In this document: positions 45,841 through 58,880 of the stretch, piece by piece | Layout: each line of letters begins with the position of its first letter | Position numbering within the stretch: the first letter of the stretch is position 1 | From: Sindora glabra | Taxonomy: Eukaryota; Streptophyta; Magnoliopsida; Fabales; Fabaceae | Assembly (NCBI GenBank): GCA_020226215.1 | Contig: CM035234.1 | Coordinates: 75,285,135 to 75,349,134 of the forward strand | Direction: 5' to 3' | DNA: 64,000 nt | Notes under the pieces: generated by a model | Database searches by the model: none | Seen by the model: only the letters and a program-made list of their open reading frames with translations | Told to the model about the DNA's origin: nothing | Made by a program: the position numbers and the translations under genes

Positions 45841-46869
45841 GGCCTATCCTATATAACATATCTGTATAAAATGATCAATTGCCATAATAATACTTCTAAA
45901 TGGACAAAAATTATTAAGATGGCAATGTTAGTTTTGCAAATGTAATTTATTCATATTTGGGCATTAATTTAGATGAAAGCAACCATAATATGGTTGACAT
46001 GATATTGTAATAAATTACAACTATTTTGCAACTTATACTAGAAAATATTGCAAAAAATAAAAAAAACTAAAAATTAGGAAGAATGAGAAGCTATTTTGCC
46101 AATCATGATGTAAAAATAAATACTTAAGCCAAATTTGATAATATTAAAATAGAAATAAATCAATCACAATATAACCATATTAGAATCCTTTAAAAAGATA
46201 TGGGTGCCAATAAATTTCAAAATGTGAGAAATAAACACAATGAGAATGGTTACATATAGTTGAAGTAAAACCAAAATTATCATCAAAGACAAAAATAAAA
46301 TCTTCAAGTGATGGTCAAAAGATTGTTTAATCAATTGAGAGGTTAAACTACCTACCTTAACTGTTAAGGTGTTTCCTATTTTGGATAGACTACATTTTAC
46401 AACATTTTTAGGAGAAGACAATCAATCAACATATGACATATAGTCCGATTGTAGAGATATAGTTAAAAATGGATATTTGAAAATGAGATTTTTTTACTTT
46501 TGTTAACTCGAATAGTTTTTTCATGGTATTCAAGGCTTCCTCTAAATTATATCTATTCCTAGGTACAATTAGAAAGAATTTTTCATGATCAATTTTACAA
46601 GGAGAAATTAGAATTAACTTGATTGAATTATGGTATATAAGAATAATTCTAATGCAATCAATTGAAAAGTATTTATACAAATTCTAGCGAGCAAAAAGTA
46701 ATTGTTTTACTTAAATTGCTAAACCAAAAATAGTTAAAATTATTATGATTGGATTCAACTTTTCTATTAGGAAAAGATTGGTAAATTAACACATTACTAA
46801 TATGTCCCATTGGCTAAAAAAATATGAATTGAACATTGACAACAAGAAAAGAGAATAAGAAATGCCTTT

Positions 46870-49800
46870 CACTACAAAAATATATAAATATTGTGATGAT
46901 TTTTTTATGGCAATAAAAAACTATTACTATGTTAATATTATTGTAACGATTTAATAATCATGACAATTCTTAAAATAAAAAAGAATTGTTTGTTATGCTT
47001 TTAAGTTTTAGGCTTATTTTCACCCAAAAGTTAAAATAGTTGGTGCTTAAGTTAGAGTTGTAATTTAAAACCAAAAATAAAAAATAATTCTTTTATCTTC
47101 TCCTTGAGCATTTGCATCTAGTCCCAGAGCATCGAATACCACCACAATCAAAGGCTTATTAAGTTTCATTCCAATTTTTAGGCTTCCATCAATCAAAGCT
47201 TTAATAAGATTCATTTATTAATAGGAACTCTGACTTCACCACCACAGAGTACCCTACAAAAGGTATGTTTATTGTTAATTAGTTTTTCTCTAATTTATAT
47301 TGCTTGAAGAATAATCAATTCCTCCTATTTTAACCATGTAAGCTCCATTAATGCTTTGCATTCACTTAAAAATATGTAGATTAAAGGGTGCTTTCCATAA
47401 AAATTTTACATTTCGAAGAGACTTTTTTTCCCTTGCTCTATATTCATACTCCTATAATCTGCATTCACATAATTAATTGTAGTTTTGTAACAATTTTTCT
47501 CTATTTATCACCTTGTTAAGAAGAATTTTCAAATTTAAAATCTGAGAAGGGTTTTATCTCTTTGTTTCCATCTCTTTTCAAATTTGCAATTTGAAATTTT
47601 AGTTCTTAGATTATGAAACTCACTCTAATTTTAATTTTTTAAATTCGATTAGTGGCTCAAATTTGGGAAAACACCTAAAGGTTTGGATCTCTCTTTATTT
47701 CTTTTTTTTAACAACTTAAATGTTCTTTCTATGATTTGTGGAATGCCTATTATATGTTTAACAAATTTTGCAATAGAGTTTGAACAAATAAGTATAAGAT
47801 TTTTGGTTAAGACACAAATGAAATGAGTATTTTACTGCTTGTTAAACCTCTATTCCTTTTCCCGATCTTATCTTTGCTTAGTTTTTGTTATGGATATTGT
47901 CTTTTTTTCTAATGTTTACTTTCTTTATGTTGGTTATATTATTAGAGTATCTTATCTTATGTAATTATTGAACTTCTCCCTAAAATTTGAGTTTTGTTTT
48001 CTGTTCAGTGGAATTTTCACTTCCTATAACTCTTAAACTCTTTACTATTATTCTAAAGCCATGCTATTAAACCCTCCACAACTAATATGAAGTTGTCATA
48101 TGTGAAGGTAATGATTTCTCATTAATTTCTATTGTTTTTAAATTTTTATTATTACTTACACATCAAATGTTCTTACACTTCAATAAAGTTAAAACACTTT
48201 TTAATTTTGAAAGTTGAATATAAATTGAAACACTTCATGGTTAGTACTAGTACAAATATTGAAATGATGTAAAATAAAGTAGGGCATTAGATGCCTAATT
48301 CCATTTGTTTGCCTAATTTGAGTAAAAAAAATTTCCTCCTACCTTTAATATAAATTTAAACACTTCATGGTTAGTGCTAGTGCCTATAATTTGATTTATT
48401 TATTTAATTTGATTAAAATTTGATATATTAACAAAATTATTATATATACTAGTCATGATATATAAAGAATGATTTCTCATCAAATATATTAGTAGAGAAT
48501 AAAAGTAATTTAAAATGATAGGGGATGGTAAGTTCATGCAAAAGAAAGTAAAGTAAGTATATTTCAAGGGAAATTACTGAGATGTGTAAGTGTTACAAGT
48601 CACAATTTTCTAAAGAGAAAATGTAAGATTCTTTCATCCGCTTAAACTTTAAGTACTCTTAAATTCAATTAAGGATTTTTCCAATTCTAAAGTTAGTAGA
48701 CCTTTTATAACTTTAATTATATCAAAAGTGTTTCCCAATTGAAGGAAAAATATTTTAATATAAAATTAGTTAAGTTCTTATTATTTAGACAACATGATGA
48801 AAAATATATACTATTTTAAGGCTTTCATTATTATTGTTGTTTTCATTTTTGAGGTTATTGCACTTTTTTAATATATATTATTATCATCCCTATCAATGAA
48901 ATTTCACTTCTATGTGTTCTTATCAAGTTTGAAATTTGGGATCTGACATCTGCAAAGAAGTTTATATAATTATCTTTCAATATCCCTGTGGTTTTTCAAA
49001 TGTTTTTATCAGAAAATTGAATACTTTATGCATATAATCAATTTGCTTTGTCACAATGATAATATCTCACAATCATTTTTTTGAACTCTACTTATCTTGG
49101 CTAATATGGAGTTTAGTTTTCCCCCGTTTGTTCTGAAGATAGGTAAAATATGAATTAAATATATCCTACATATGCTCCAAATATTATGGAGCATCTAAAC
49201 TTAAATTTGGGATAAGTGATTATGCTACAAATATTGACATTTGGTCTACTAATTATGCTTTGGCTAAGCTTTTGCTTGGACAAGTTAGTAGCATTTGACA
49301 TGAGCACTTACATACTAGTATTTGTTTTTATTACACTCTTTTAGGAATTTCAGTTGCATAATTTTTTAACCTTTGTTTTTAGTAAGAGTGAGTTTAATTT
49401 GCTTATTGAGATCATCAAGGTGATATATGTGATTTTAATCCTTTTCTAATACCACTGTAGTATGATATTTAGTTTTCCCTCCTTGCTTTGTATTTTTTGG
49501 TTAGATTAATAATACTAGCTCATCAATCAGTGTTTTCTACCCATGTTAATGTGTTTGCACATATTTTGATGGCTTGGAATTAGTTTTATAAGGTAAAATT
49601 TGAAAATTAGGTTTCTATGATAAACCATGAGATCCAAATAAGGATGGATGCAGTGAAAGTAATGTGACATTGATAGAAGATAGGTGGCTAAATATATAAG
49701 TGTATGAGTTATCATGGGTGGATTTTGTGGAAGATATAAAAGGTAGTGGCTCTTCTCAAATCCTTTTTTGTCTTTAATGGATTGTATTAACTTTGCATTA

Positions 49801-50535
49801 CATATAACAAAACTTGGATGGATTACTTGTTATTCTATTTTGCTAGTACTTAAAATGATTTTGTTGAAGCTATTAGTTTAAACAATCTAGCACTTCTTAT
49901 TCTTCTTTGTATATGGCAAAACTTTTATCGAATACAAAATAATTATGAAATTATTTTAATGAAAGTACATTTTGAAAGTTTTAATATATTTTTAACAAGA
50001 TATTTTTATTTGATTGATTTGAAAAAGGGCTTAATATTTATATATAAAAAATTAATTAAAATATTAATACTGGTTAAAACCCCAATTACATTAAAAGTAA
50101 AAAATTTTACTATAAAATTGTGATAGTTATAACATCTATTAAATTAAAATTAACAAAATTTACAATCATTTAATGGTAGTTTTAACCTTATTAAAGTAAA
50201 AGTTAAACTTTTTATAATAAATTAGTGGCATTTTAACCCTTACTAAATTAAAGCTTAAAATTTTAATAATCTATTAGCAATGATTAAAATCCTTGCTAAA
50301 TTGAATTAAATAAAAAAATTTTATACTTATTTAGTGATGTTTATAACCCTTACTAGGTTAAAAAAAATTAACTTCGTGATGTTTATACCAACTATCAAAA
50401 AAATTGTTGCAAGAGTGTAATGCAGGGATCACTTTTATGATAGTAAAAATAATTGTTATTAATCCCTTCATAGGGTTAAAACCATCACAAAATGCACCAT
50501 AAAACTATTATAAATATAATCAAATTTTTGTAATG
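46870..50535. mobile_element. Non-autonomous CACTA (En/Spm) transposon, 3666 bp
   Basis: The left end CACTACAAAAATATATAAAT and the reversed right end CATTACAAAAATTTGATTAT are CACTA-type inverted repeats. TTT is present on both sides (46867-46869 and 50536-50538), the 3-bp duplication expected of the superfamily. The right 450 bases (50060-50500) contain many copies of short words such as TTTTAACCCTTACTAAATTAAA-like units in both orientations, the subterminal repeats typical of En/Spm. No transposase was recognised inside. Confidence 0.75.
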
Positions 50536-51737
50536 TTTATTGAAAAAGAAAAGTTAGAAACCAAAGTTAAAAATGGCATACCTTCTTATCTCAGAGAAAC
50601 TAGCAATATAAAAAAGATTACAAGTGTGTAAACTCAAGAATGAAAAAATGCTTAGCCATTTTGGATTTGCTAAAATAATACAACTTTATAAATTTTCAAA
50701 GATGATTAAAAGAAATCATTTATGTAATCCCAAGTTTATGTTCAACAAATTAGAGAACACCTTTGACAGACTTTCTAAATCCTTCGATACAAGATAATCA
50801 AACTATTCAACAAAAAGCTTTCTAAAAATATCACCATTAATATATAGATTTGCTAAAAAGTTTCCATAGTTTGACTCTTTTTTTACATGTTTGAAATTGA
50901 AAGCTCTTCAAAAAAATCAAACTAAAGGGCTTATGTTATAGCCATTTTATGAGTTTATGGCTAAATAATTATGCCAAAAATAAACACATCTCATATAGTT
51001 AAAGAATAAAACCAAAATTAGTTTGACACATTGAGAAGGCTGATAGGAGAGTTAATTATAACAGATAATGATTACAATTGGTTACTCACATATAGTTATT
51101 AGAAATTAGATGTAGCATCTTTGATGAACACATGTTCATTATGTGTCCTTTTATTAGTTAAATGTTTTTTTAATGTAATTTTATGTAGTTTTCTTTAATT
51201 GTTGTATAGATAGAAGTAAAATAAAACTAGAGGAAGTCATTGGCCATCATCACAAATCAATCACATGCTATGCATCTTTCCATAGCATTTTACCAGCACT
51301 TTTACAATATTTTTTTTATTTGTAATTAATTATAATTTACTATTAGTAAGTGTAAGAGAGATCTTAGTTTTCAAATTGTGCTAGTTTGCACTTCTTGATG
51401 CATAATAGGTTGTGGTCTCTGGTTTAATAGTAAAAATTATCTTTAATTGTCCTATTTCTTCCTTTTATGAGATTTTCTTTGCATTTTATACTTTAATTAC
51501 TCATACTGTGTAGTTTATGAATCCCTACATCTTTATTATAAGTATTTTGTTGAAGTCTTTGTAGATGTGCACCTTTTTGTACTTTATCCGAATTAGTAAC
51601 AAAGACCTACACTTTATTTACTTTATTTTAATTTTACTTGTTTTCATTATTGTTCTTTTGTTTATAAATGTCTAAACTTAGCTAGTCTGCTATAAGGATC
51701 CATTTTGTAAGGATTGAATCAATTGGTGCAATTTTCA

Positions 51738-54149
51738 ACCATAAGTAGTATTAAACTAAATATATGTAAGTAATTTTTATTGCCATTACATTAGTGCTAA
51801 CAATAATGGTGGCTGCCAACATATTGAAGACAATAATGGTGGAATATTACCATATTAGTGGTAATGGTGATTCCAATGACAATAACAATGATGATAAATG
51901 ATAATAAATAGTGAATGAATTATTGGAGTAAAGATATTTTTTTCTTATTTTCATTATTTTTTTGTTAGGAAAAACATCTTCTCTTTAAACAAACAATCAA
52001 TAACAAAAAGTAGCATAACAAAACACACAAATAATTCGATATGAAAAAACTCCAAACTCTAATAACATTTAACTTATAGAATTTTTTTAACATTCCTAAG
52101 AATATTTTAAAGAAATGTCAATTTCCCATGTTTGCTTCAAAACATAAAAAAAATATATCAAAGAATGTTTTTAACCTAATATTTCCTAAAATATTCCAAT
52201 AAGAGGTAAGTATATCACATCCATATGACATGGTAATATTTTAGTGATATAAAATATAACATACCTATTTACCTATCTTTTTATTGAAGTCTTACCATTA
52301 TTAATACCTAATTTTATCATCATTAATCATTATTCAATACTATTGACTAACACTTACTACCAGCAGCCCCATCAAATATTAGTTATCACCTATTGCCATT
52401 GACCATAACCTATTCTTGATGACCTATACTAACTACCACCCATTGTTAATGATTAGCATCTATCATTGGTGATTATCATTAACCATTATCACTATAATTG
52501 GTTATTAACCCACTACCATCGTCCACTACCGCTTACTTTTGATGACTACTATTAGCCACCACTCACCATCTTTAGCATTAACTGCTAGAACCTATCATTA
52601 TAAAAGGATTTTTGTTTTCCTGTAGTCTACATCATGTTTAATTTTTTATAAGCAAACTATTTTCCCTAGGTTAAACCATATGAAAAATAAGCATGGGAAA
52701 CTTTTCCTATGATATTTTCCACAAATTTTATATGAGAAGTTTTATTTTTTTTCATGAAATAACTATTCTCATAACTACTTTACTATGGGAAAACATGTTC
52801 CATGATAAAATGCCATGGGAAAATTTTAAAAAAAATTAAAATGCTTAAAATATTAAATTTCTAACATTTTATGTTTTTTATAAGTTAAATGGACTAAATA
52901 TTTAATCTTATTTCCTTAAATAAATATTTTAATTTACAATTTATTTATAAATCTAAAAAATATTTAAAAATACAATATAAATCATAACCAATTGAGGCTT
53001 TCTCAACTTATGTAGTCATTCTTACTTTTGGGATTCATTAAGGCTTCTTGCTTTAAATCAATATGACATGTTTTATTTTCCATGTTGTCATCAAATAGTT
53101 TTATCAACTACCCATTCAATGCAACATGTGCTACATCTATATTAACCTTCATCAACAAAGGCTTTTTTAGCTATTATTCTTAGGGGTCTGCACGTGTTGC
53201 AACAACTTTTACCCTTGAAGATGAGAATTTCATCATTTGCTTTCTTGATCTAAAAGGGATTCATTATGACAATTCCTTGGTTAATAGTGGTTTCTTTATA
53301 TGAGGTTCCTACTAAAGAGTTCCTTATCATGATTGGGTGCAGCTATATTAGGTCACAAAGGCTTCTTCAAAATGGTTATCATTATGCTATCACCATTATA
53401 CCACTATATAAGGCTTATGTAAGCAAAAACTTTTATAATTTAGTAAATAAGTAAAATATTATATATATTAGATAATAATAAAAATACTATTTTATATAAA
53501 GAAGAAAAAATAAGCCAAAGATATCTACCCATTACCTTGTAAAACCATTACCACCAAGCACGTTAAACCATTACCTTATTACTAATAACATCAAAGTATA
53601 TTATCCTACTAAATTTATGGAATTTTGGAAGCTTACTCTTAAATCTATGGTCGACCCATCATTACTAAAACAAAAGGACAAATAATAATCATAGATTAAG
53701 TTATCAAGTGAGATGACAAACCTATACCAACCATTGATGTAAAAGTCGAAACACCAAAAAGTAAAAAATCAATCTCTCTTCTAACAAATGAGTTCACAAG
53801 ATAAAGAAAGTAATTTTTGTAAGAAGAGTGGAATGTAAATTAAATGATGATGGTAACCCCAACATGAATAGAGTTAATGGATGAAATTTATGAGACTCCT
53901 TTATTTCAGGGATTATGTAAAAGAAAACCTAATAATTTATTATTTCTAAGTATATATTTAGATTTAACCTCACAAGCTACTAATTTTTATTTTTATTATA
54001 GTTTATATTTTCATGCATATTATTTTTATTTATTTTCTATCTTTTCAATGAAATAGTGTAATTATTTTATTATTTTAGCATTTACATTATGCTATCTTAA
54101 AAAATGGAACTTATTTCTTTAAACTTAATTAACCTTGATTATTAAAAAG
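51738..54149. other. AT-rich intergenic DNA with an ACC/ATT-rich array
   Basis: About 52370-52570 is a degenerate array of ACCATTA/CCACTACC/TATCACC words. No gene was recognised. The open frame at 53266-53454 has no motif that I can assign. Confidence 0.5.
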
Positions 54150-54899
54150 CTCACATATTTCTTTCATTTCATCTTTAAGTTCCTAAATGGATTCTCTTCT
54201 TAAGTGGTTGCTCCATTAAACCTTATTATACTAAATGATGCTCTATTTGAGGACTTGTTTTTTTCTTTCTAATCAACAATTTGTATAGGACATTTCATAT
54301 AGGTGAAGTTTAGTTGAAATTGAAGAAATTTATTGTCTATAACATGACTTAAATTGTGTATATATTTCCTTAGCATAGGAAAATGAAACACATTATGCGC
54401 ACTTAATAGCAATGGTGGTAAAGTAAGTTTATATGTTATAGCATCAACTTTATCCAAAATTGGAAAAGTTTAATAAATATTATGCTTAGCTTGCCATAAA
54501 TGTCAAATCTCATAGCATCTTTTGTGAGCATTTTCAAAAAGCTATGATCTCCTATGCCGCGAACATCAAACCTCATAGCATTTTTTATGAGCGTATTCGA
54601 AAAAACCATAATCCCACAATTCTAACATCTACCTCCAATTATCAACATATCTTTTCTCTCTACTTTAAGCTAAATGAATACTTTTTTTCTTAATCTAACC
54701 TTTGCCTTAGTTTCATGTATAATTTCTTACTTTAACCTTTTGTATGGTAAATTGATAACTATTATTATAAATAAATTCTACTAGCATTAAATGTTTGAAC
54801 TAGTTTGTAAATTATTATGTATATGTGTAGTTAAATCCCTAAATTAAAATATTAAAATGTGCACACTAATTGTTGAAAAGCATATTATCTTAAAACTAA

Positions 54900-55345
54900 G
54901 AGATATGATGATTTATGATTAAGAAAAGTATTAATTTATGATCAAAGAGGCATGTTGATTTATAATGAATAGACATATTGATTCACAATTAAGAGGTTTG
55001 ATAGTTAATGTTCAAAAGACATATGGTTTATGTTTAATTAACATGATGATTTATGTGTAAAAGATATGATAATAAAAGAGAGATTTTGATTCATGGTTAA
55101 GAAACATATTAGTTAATGATCAAAAGTCATATCAAAAGACATAATAATTAGTGATCAAGAATCATGTTAGTTTATGATTAGGAATCATGTTGGTTTAAGA
55201 AACATATTGGCTAATAATAAAAAATCTTGTCAAAAGACATGATGATTTAGTTTATGGTCAAGTATTATATTAATTCATAGTAAATAAACATATTGGTCCA
55301 TAATCAAAAGAAATAATGGTTCATATTCAAGGAACATGTTGATTC
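54900..55345. repeat. Degenerate minisatellite inside the left LTR
   Basis: Units of roughly 25-30 bases built on GATCAARAGACAT / ATTGATTCATAATG recur many times with changing spacing. The right LTR has the same array (about 58250-58880), with a longer stretch. Confidence 0.7.
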
Positions 55346-58249
55346 AAGCATTATCTATATATATGATTGAAATAATGATACCAAAAAAATATAGGATAGA
55401 AAAAAATATTTAAATTAATAAATGACTACAAATAATTATGAGTGAATGAAAAAAGGATAAGGAAATTTATCTTTCATCTTGAATGGAAAAGAATAAATAA
55501 ATTTTTATTTTTCATCACTTTATTACTTCTCTAAATTATTCAAAAGAGCCTTTAAGAATAGATTATCAGATTACTAAATGTTCAATTTTTGCAATATTAG
55601 ATAAATTCTATAAGTGATTTGCCATAAACCTTGTAGGAAATAATGTGGGCAAAGTTACTTAAAGCACAATATTCTTTTATAACACGTTATAAGCACATTG
55701 TATTTTCTAACTTATTTTTCCTTTTTTTTATGATATCTTCCAATAAGGGTTTGAAAGTTTCATCTTTTATCAAATAGTAAAGATACATGAGTAATAAAAG
55801 ATGTTTCTTTGACACTTAAGTTAGAATTGGATTAAGGAATAAAGAATGTTGAAGGAAATAGTGTTTTTATTTCATTACATGATTTTCATAGTGTATTGTC
55901 CATACAGGATAAAAAATGTAAAAGATAAATAGGTGTTGAATCTTTCAAAGTTTAAACCTACTATATAAGATAAGTGATTATTACTTTACTCATTTATTTG
56001 TGATAAATGAATGGAATTTTCTATATGTATATGCAAAAAATAACTTGAAATTTATATGCATAGCATTCAACATATTTTTAACAATTATGTTACACAAGAT
56101 TTTATCTTCTCTCTATCTCTTCTTCCCTCAAAGTGCATTTTGCACTAACAATCTTTAAGCAACTTTATTTTTTTGATGGCAAGATGATAAAATTTATGAA
56201 TTCTTTATGAGTATTTATGCATGATGCAAATGGAATATGATAAAATTAATTGACTTTTTTATAAATGATTCTAGAAATTGATTGATGGTTTCTTTCATTA
56301 TTGTTCCTATTTTGTTAAAGAGTTTTTCCTATTTGAGTTAGTGGTGGATCTCATGAGACTTTCTTTAAAGTTATTCGTAAATGATGTCTGATATAATTGA
56401 TGTTAGCTAATAATTGGATGGATAAGTACATAATTCCTTAATATTCTATGAAGTGATATGACATATGATTTTAATTATGATAATTCATATTGATTTTAGA
56501 AATTTTATCTAATTTAGGTTTTAAAAATTAGATAAATTTTACAAGATATCACTTGTATGTCATATATTTTATGAAATCTAGTCCAGACTATCCTAATAGT
56601 TAACTAACTGGAATTGAATAACATGGATATAGTTTGTTATTCTTGATAGTTGTTTGTATGATATATAGCATAAGTTTAATTTTATATTGATGTCCTATTA
56701 TTTAAGTATAAGAATGGTATTCTATGCAAGAAGGAGTGTGATGTAATTAGTTATGCTTATATGTGAAGTATATATATACTTTTGGTTAAGACATATTTAT
56801 TTTATGTGAATTATGTTAAAAAATATCTTACTTTGTAAATCTTTGATTAATAATGAGTAAAATGTTATCATAAGCATAAGAATATAATGGCATAATTGGG
56901 ATCAAAATAATAGGGGTTTATCCTTGAATGTACTTACATAGTTTTTATAATTGATATGATTAAGCCTTTTAGGTGATCATAATCAAGTGCTAAAACCTAT
57001 TGTTTCATATATTCATAATCAAGTGTTGAAGCTTGGAATACTAAAGAGATAAAATCTCCTTTATTAAACTTCAATGTAAAAATATTATTTATGCCATTGA
57101 TAATTCTATATAATTTCACACAAAGTTTTTTATTTATGAATACTTGTATTGTTTGCATACTTTTAAAATGCACCTATAAAAAATAAATAAAGATCCAAAC
57201 ATTGTAAAGAATTCATAAAATACTAAAAAATCATAAAAGATTCAAAAAGTTAGGATTTTATGATATTTTAGTATTATCAAAATCCAAATATTGAAAAGAA
57301 CTGTGAAAATCCTAAGGAAGCATAAAAGGTCCGTAGGATTATATAATTTTTTTAGCAGTACTAGAATATATCTAGTTGGGAAAATTCCCATATTAAAGGT
57401 GCAATTTCAATTATTTCTAATAAATAGATGTGTGAAACTTTTTTCATCATGAAAATAAATTTGTAATTTTTATAAGTAATGGGCAAAGAAAAAATAGGCT
57501 GGGTGTTTATAAAGGAGTTATAGCCATAATGTACATTAGCTATATCTTTGTACCATGAAGTTATGATGTCTAGATATATATGAGCAAGTCACATTGAAAA
57601 ATATATTCTAGACATATTAACTTGAAAAAGAAAAGTGAATGTGTATTAAACACCTTAACTAAAGCCACCACTAATGGAAACCTAACCTTTTTGAGACCAA
57701 ATCTAGTCAAAAGGTTTAATGGATAACAAGAAGTTATTGACTTATGGCTATGAAGCACTAAAATCATTTTACCACTCCAAGTTAGTGCTGTATATGATTA
57801 TAAGTGATAAGGGTGAGTAATAAACTCTTAATGAACATTCAAGAAGGCTTGTCAAAATAAGATTTAAAAGGAACTTCACTTAAATAGATGTAAAAAGTGG
57901 TGTCACTTCTGGCAAAGCTTTGAAGTTAACTTTTGTGCATGTTCATGAAAACTTAGGTGTGGCATATGGCCATATAAGTGCCATAGTTATATAAGAATTT
58001 CTTTTGAAGTGTATGATGTGATATTTTTGGTTTTAAATAGGGAAATATTTACATTAACGAAAAATTCAAATAAAAAGATATTTATCTTTATGCATGGTGT
58101 TATTGGGATTTTGAGAAGTGGATTAATTTATAAATAAAATAGGGAATTATTGGAACTAGTTTATAGATTGTTATGTGTATGGTTAAATCCCCAAATTAAA
58201 ATATTAAAATATATACATATTGATTGTTGAAAAGTCACATTATCTTGAA

Positions 58250-58880
58250 TTTAAGAGATATGATGGTCTATGATTAAGAAATGTGTTAATTTATAATCAA
58301 AGAGGCATATTGATTCATAATGAATAGACATATTTATTCATAATCAAGAGGTTTAATGGTTAATGATCAAGAGACATATGGTTAATGTTTACTAAGTATG
58401 ATTATTTGTGTACAAAAAATATGATCATAAAAAAAACATATTGATAGAGGATCAAAAGATGCATTATTTCATAATTAAGAGATTTAATGACTAATGATCA
58501 AAGAGACATGTTGATTCATAACGAATAGGCACATTGGCTCATAATCAAGAGCTTTGATAGCTAATATTTAAGAGATATATATGTTTAATAAATATAATTA
58601 TTTGTGTACAAAAGACATAATCATAAGAAAAATATACTAGATAAGGACTAAAAGATGTTGGTTCATGATCAAGAGATATCATATCGGTTAAGGATCAAGA
58701 GATGGATTAATTTATGATCAAGGGATATTTTGACTTATGCTCAAGAAACATATTGGTCAATGATCAAAAGTTATGTCAAAAGACATGATGATTAGTGATC
58801 AAGAATTATGTTAATTTATGGTAAATAGACATATTAATTCATAATCAAAAGGCGTAATGGTTTATGTTCAAGGAACAAGT
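58250..58880. repeat. Degenerate minisatellite inside the right LTR
   Basis: Same word family as in the left LTR (GATCAAGAGACAT, TTGATTCATAA, TGGTTAATG), but about 190 bases longer. This accounts for most of the length difference between the two LTRs. Confidence 0.7.

Larger units (their letters stand above)
45076..51737 (+). mobile_element. Candidate LTR retroelement enclosing a CACTA element
   Basis: A direct repeat of about 316 bp (45076-45391) and 342 bp (51396-51737) begins TAATGCATTAAAGGTTGTGG / TGATGCATAATAGGTTGTGG and ends in RCAATTTTCA. The copies diverge clearly, so the element is old. The 6.0-kb interior has no coding domain that I recognise, and about 3.67 kb of it is the CACTA insertion. 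No clean 5-bp target duplication or primer site was found, so the LTR interpretation is an inference. The orientation shown is nominal. Confidence 0.5.
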
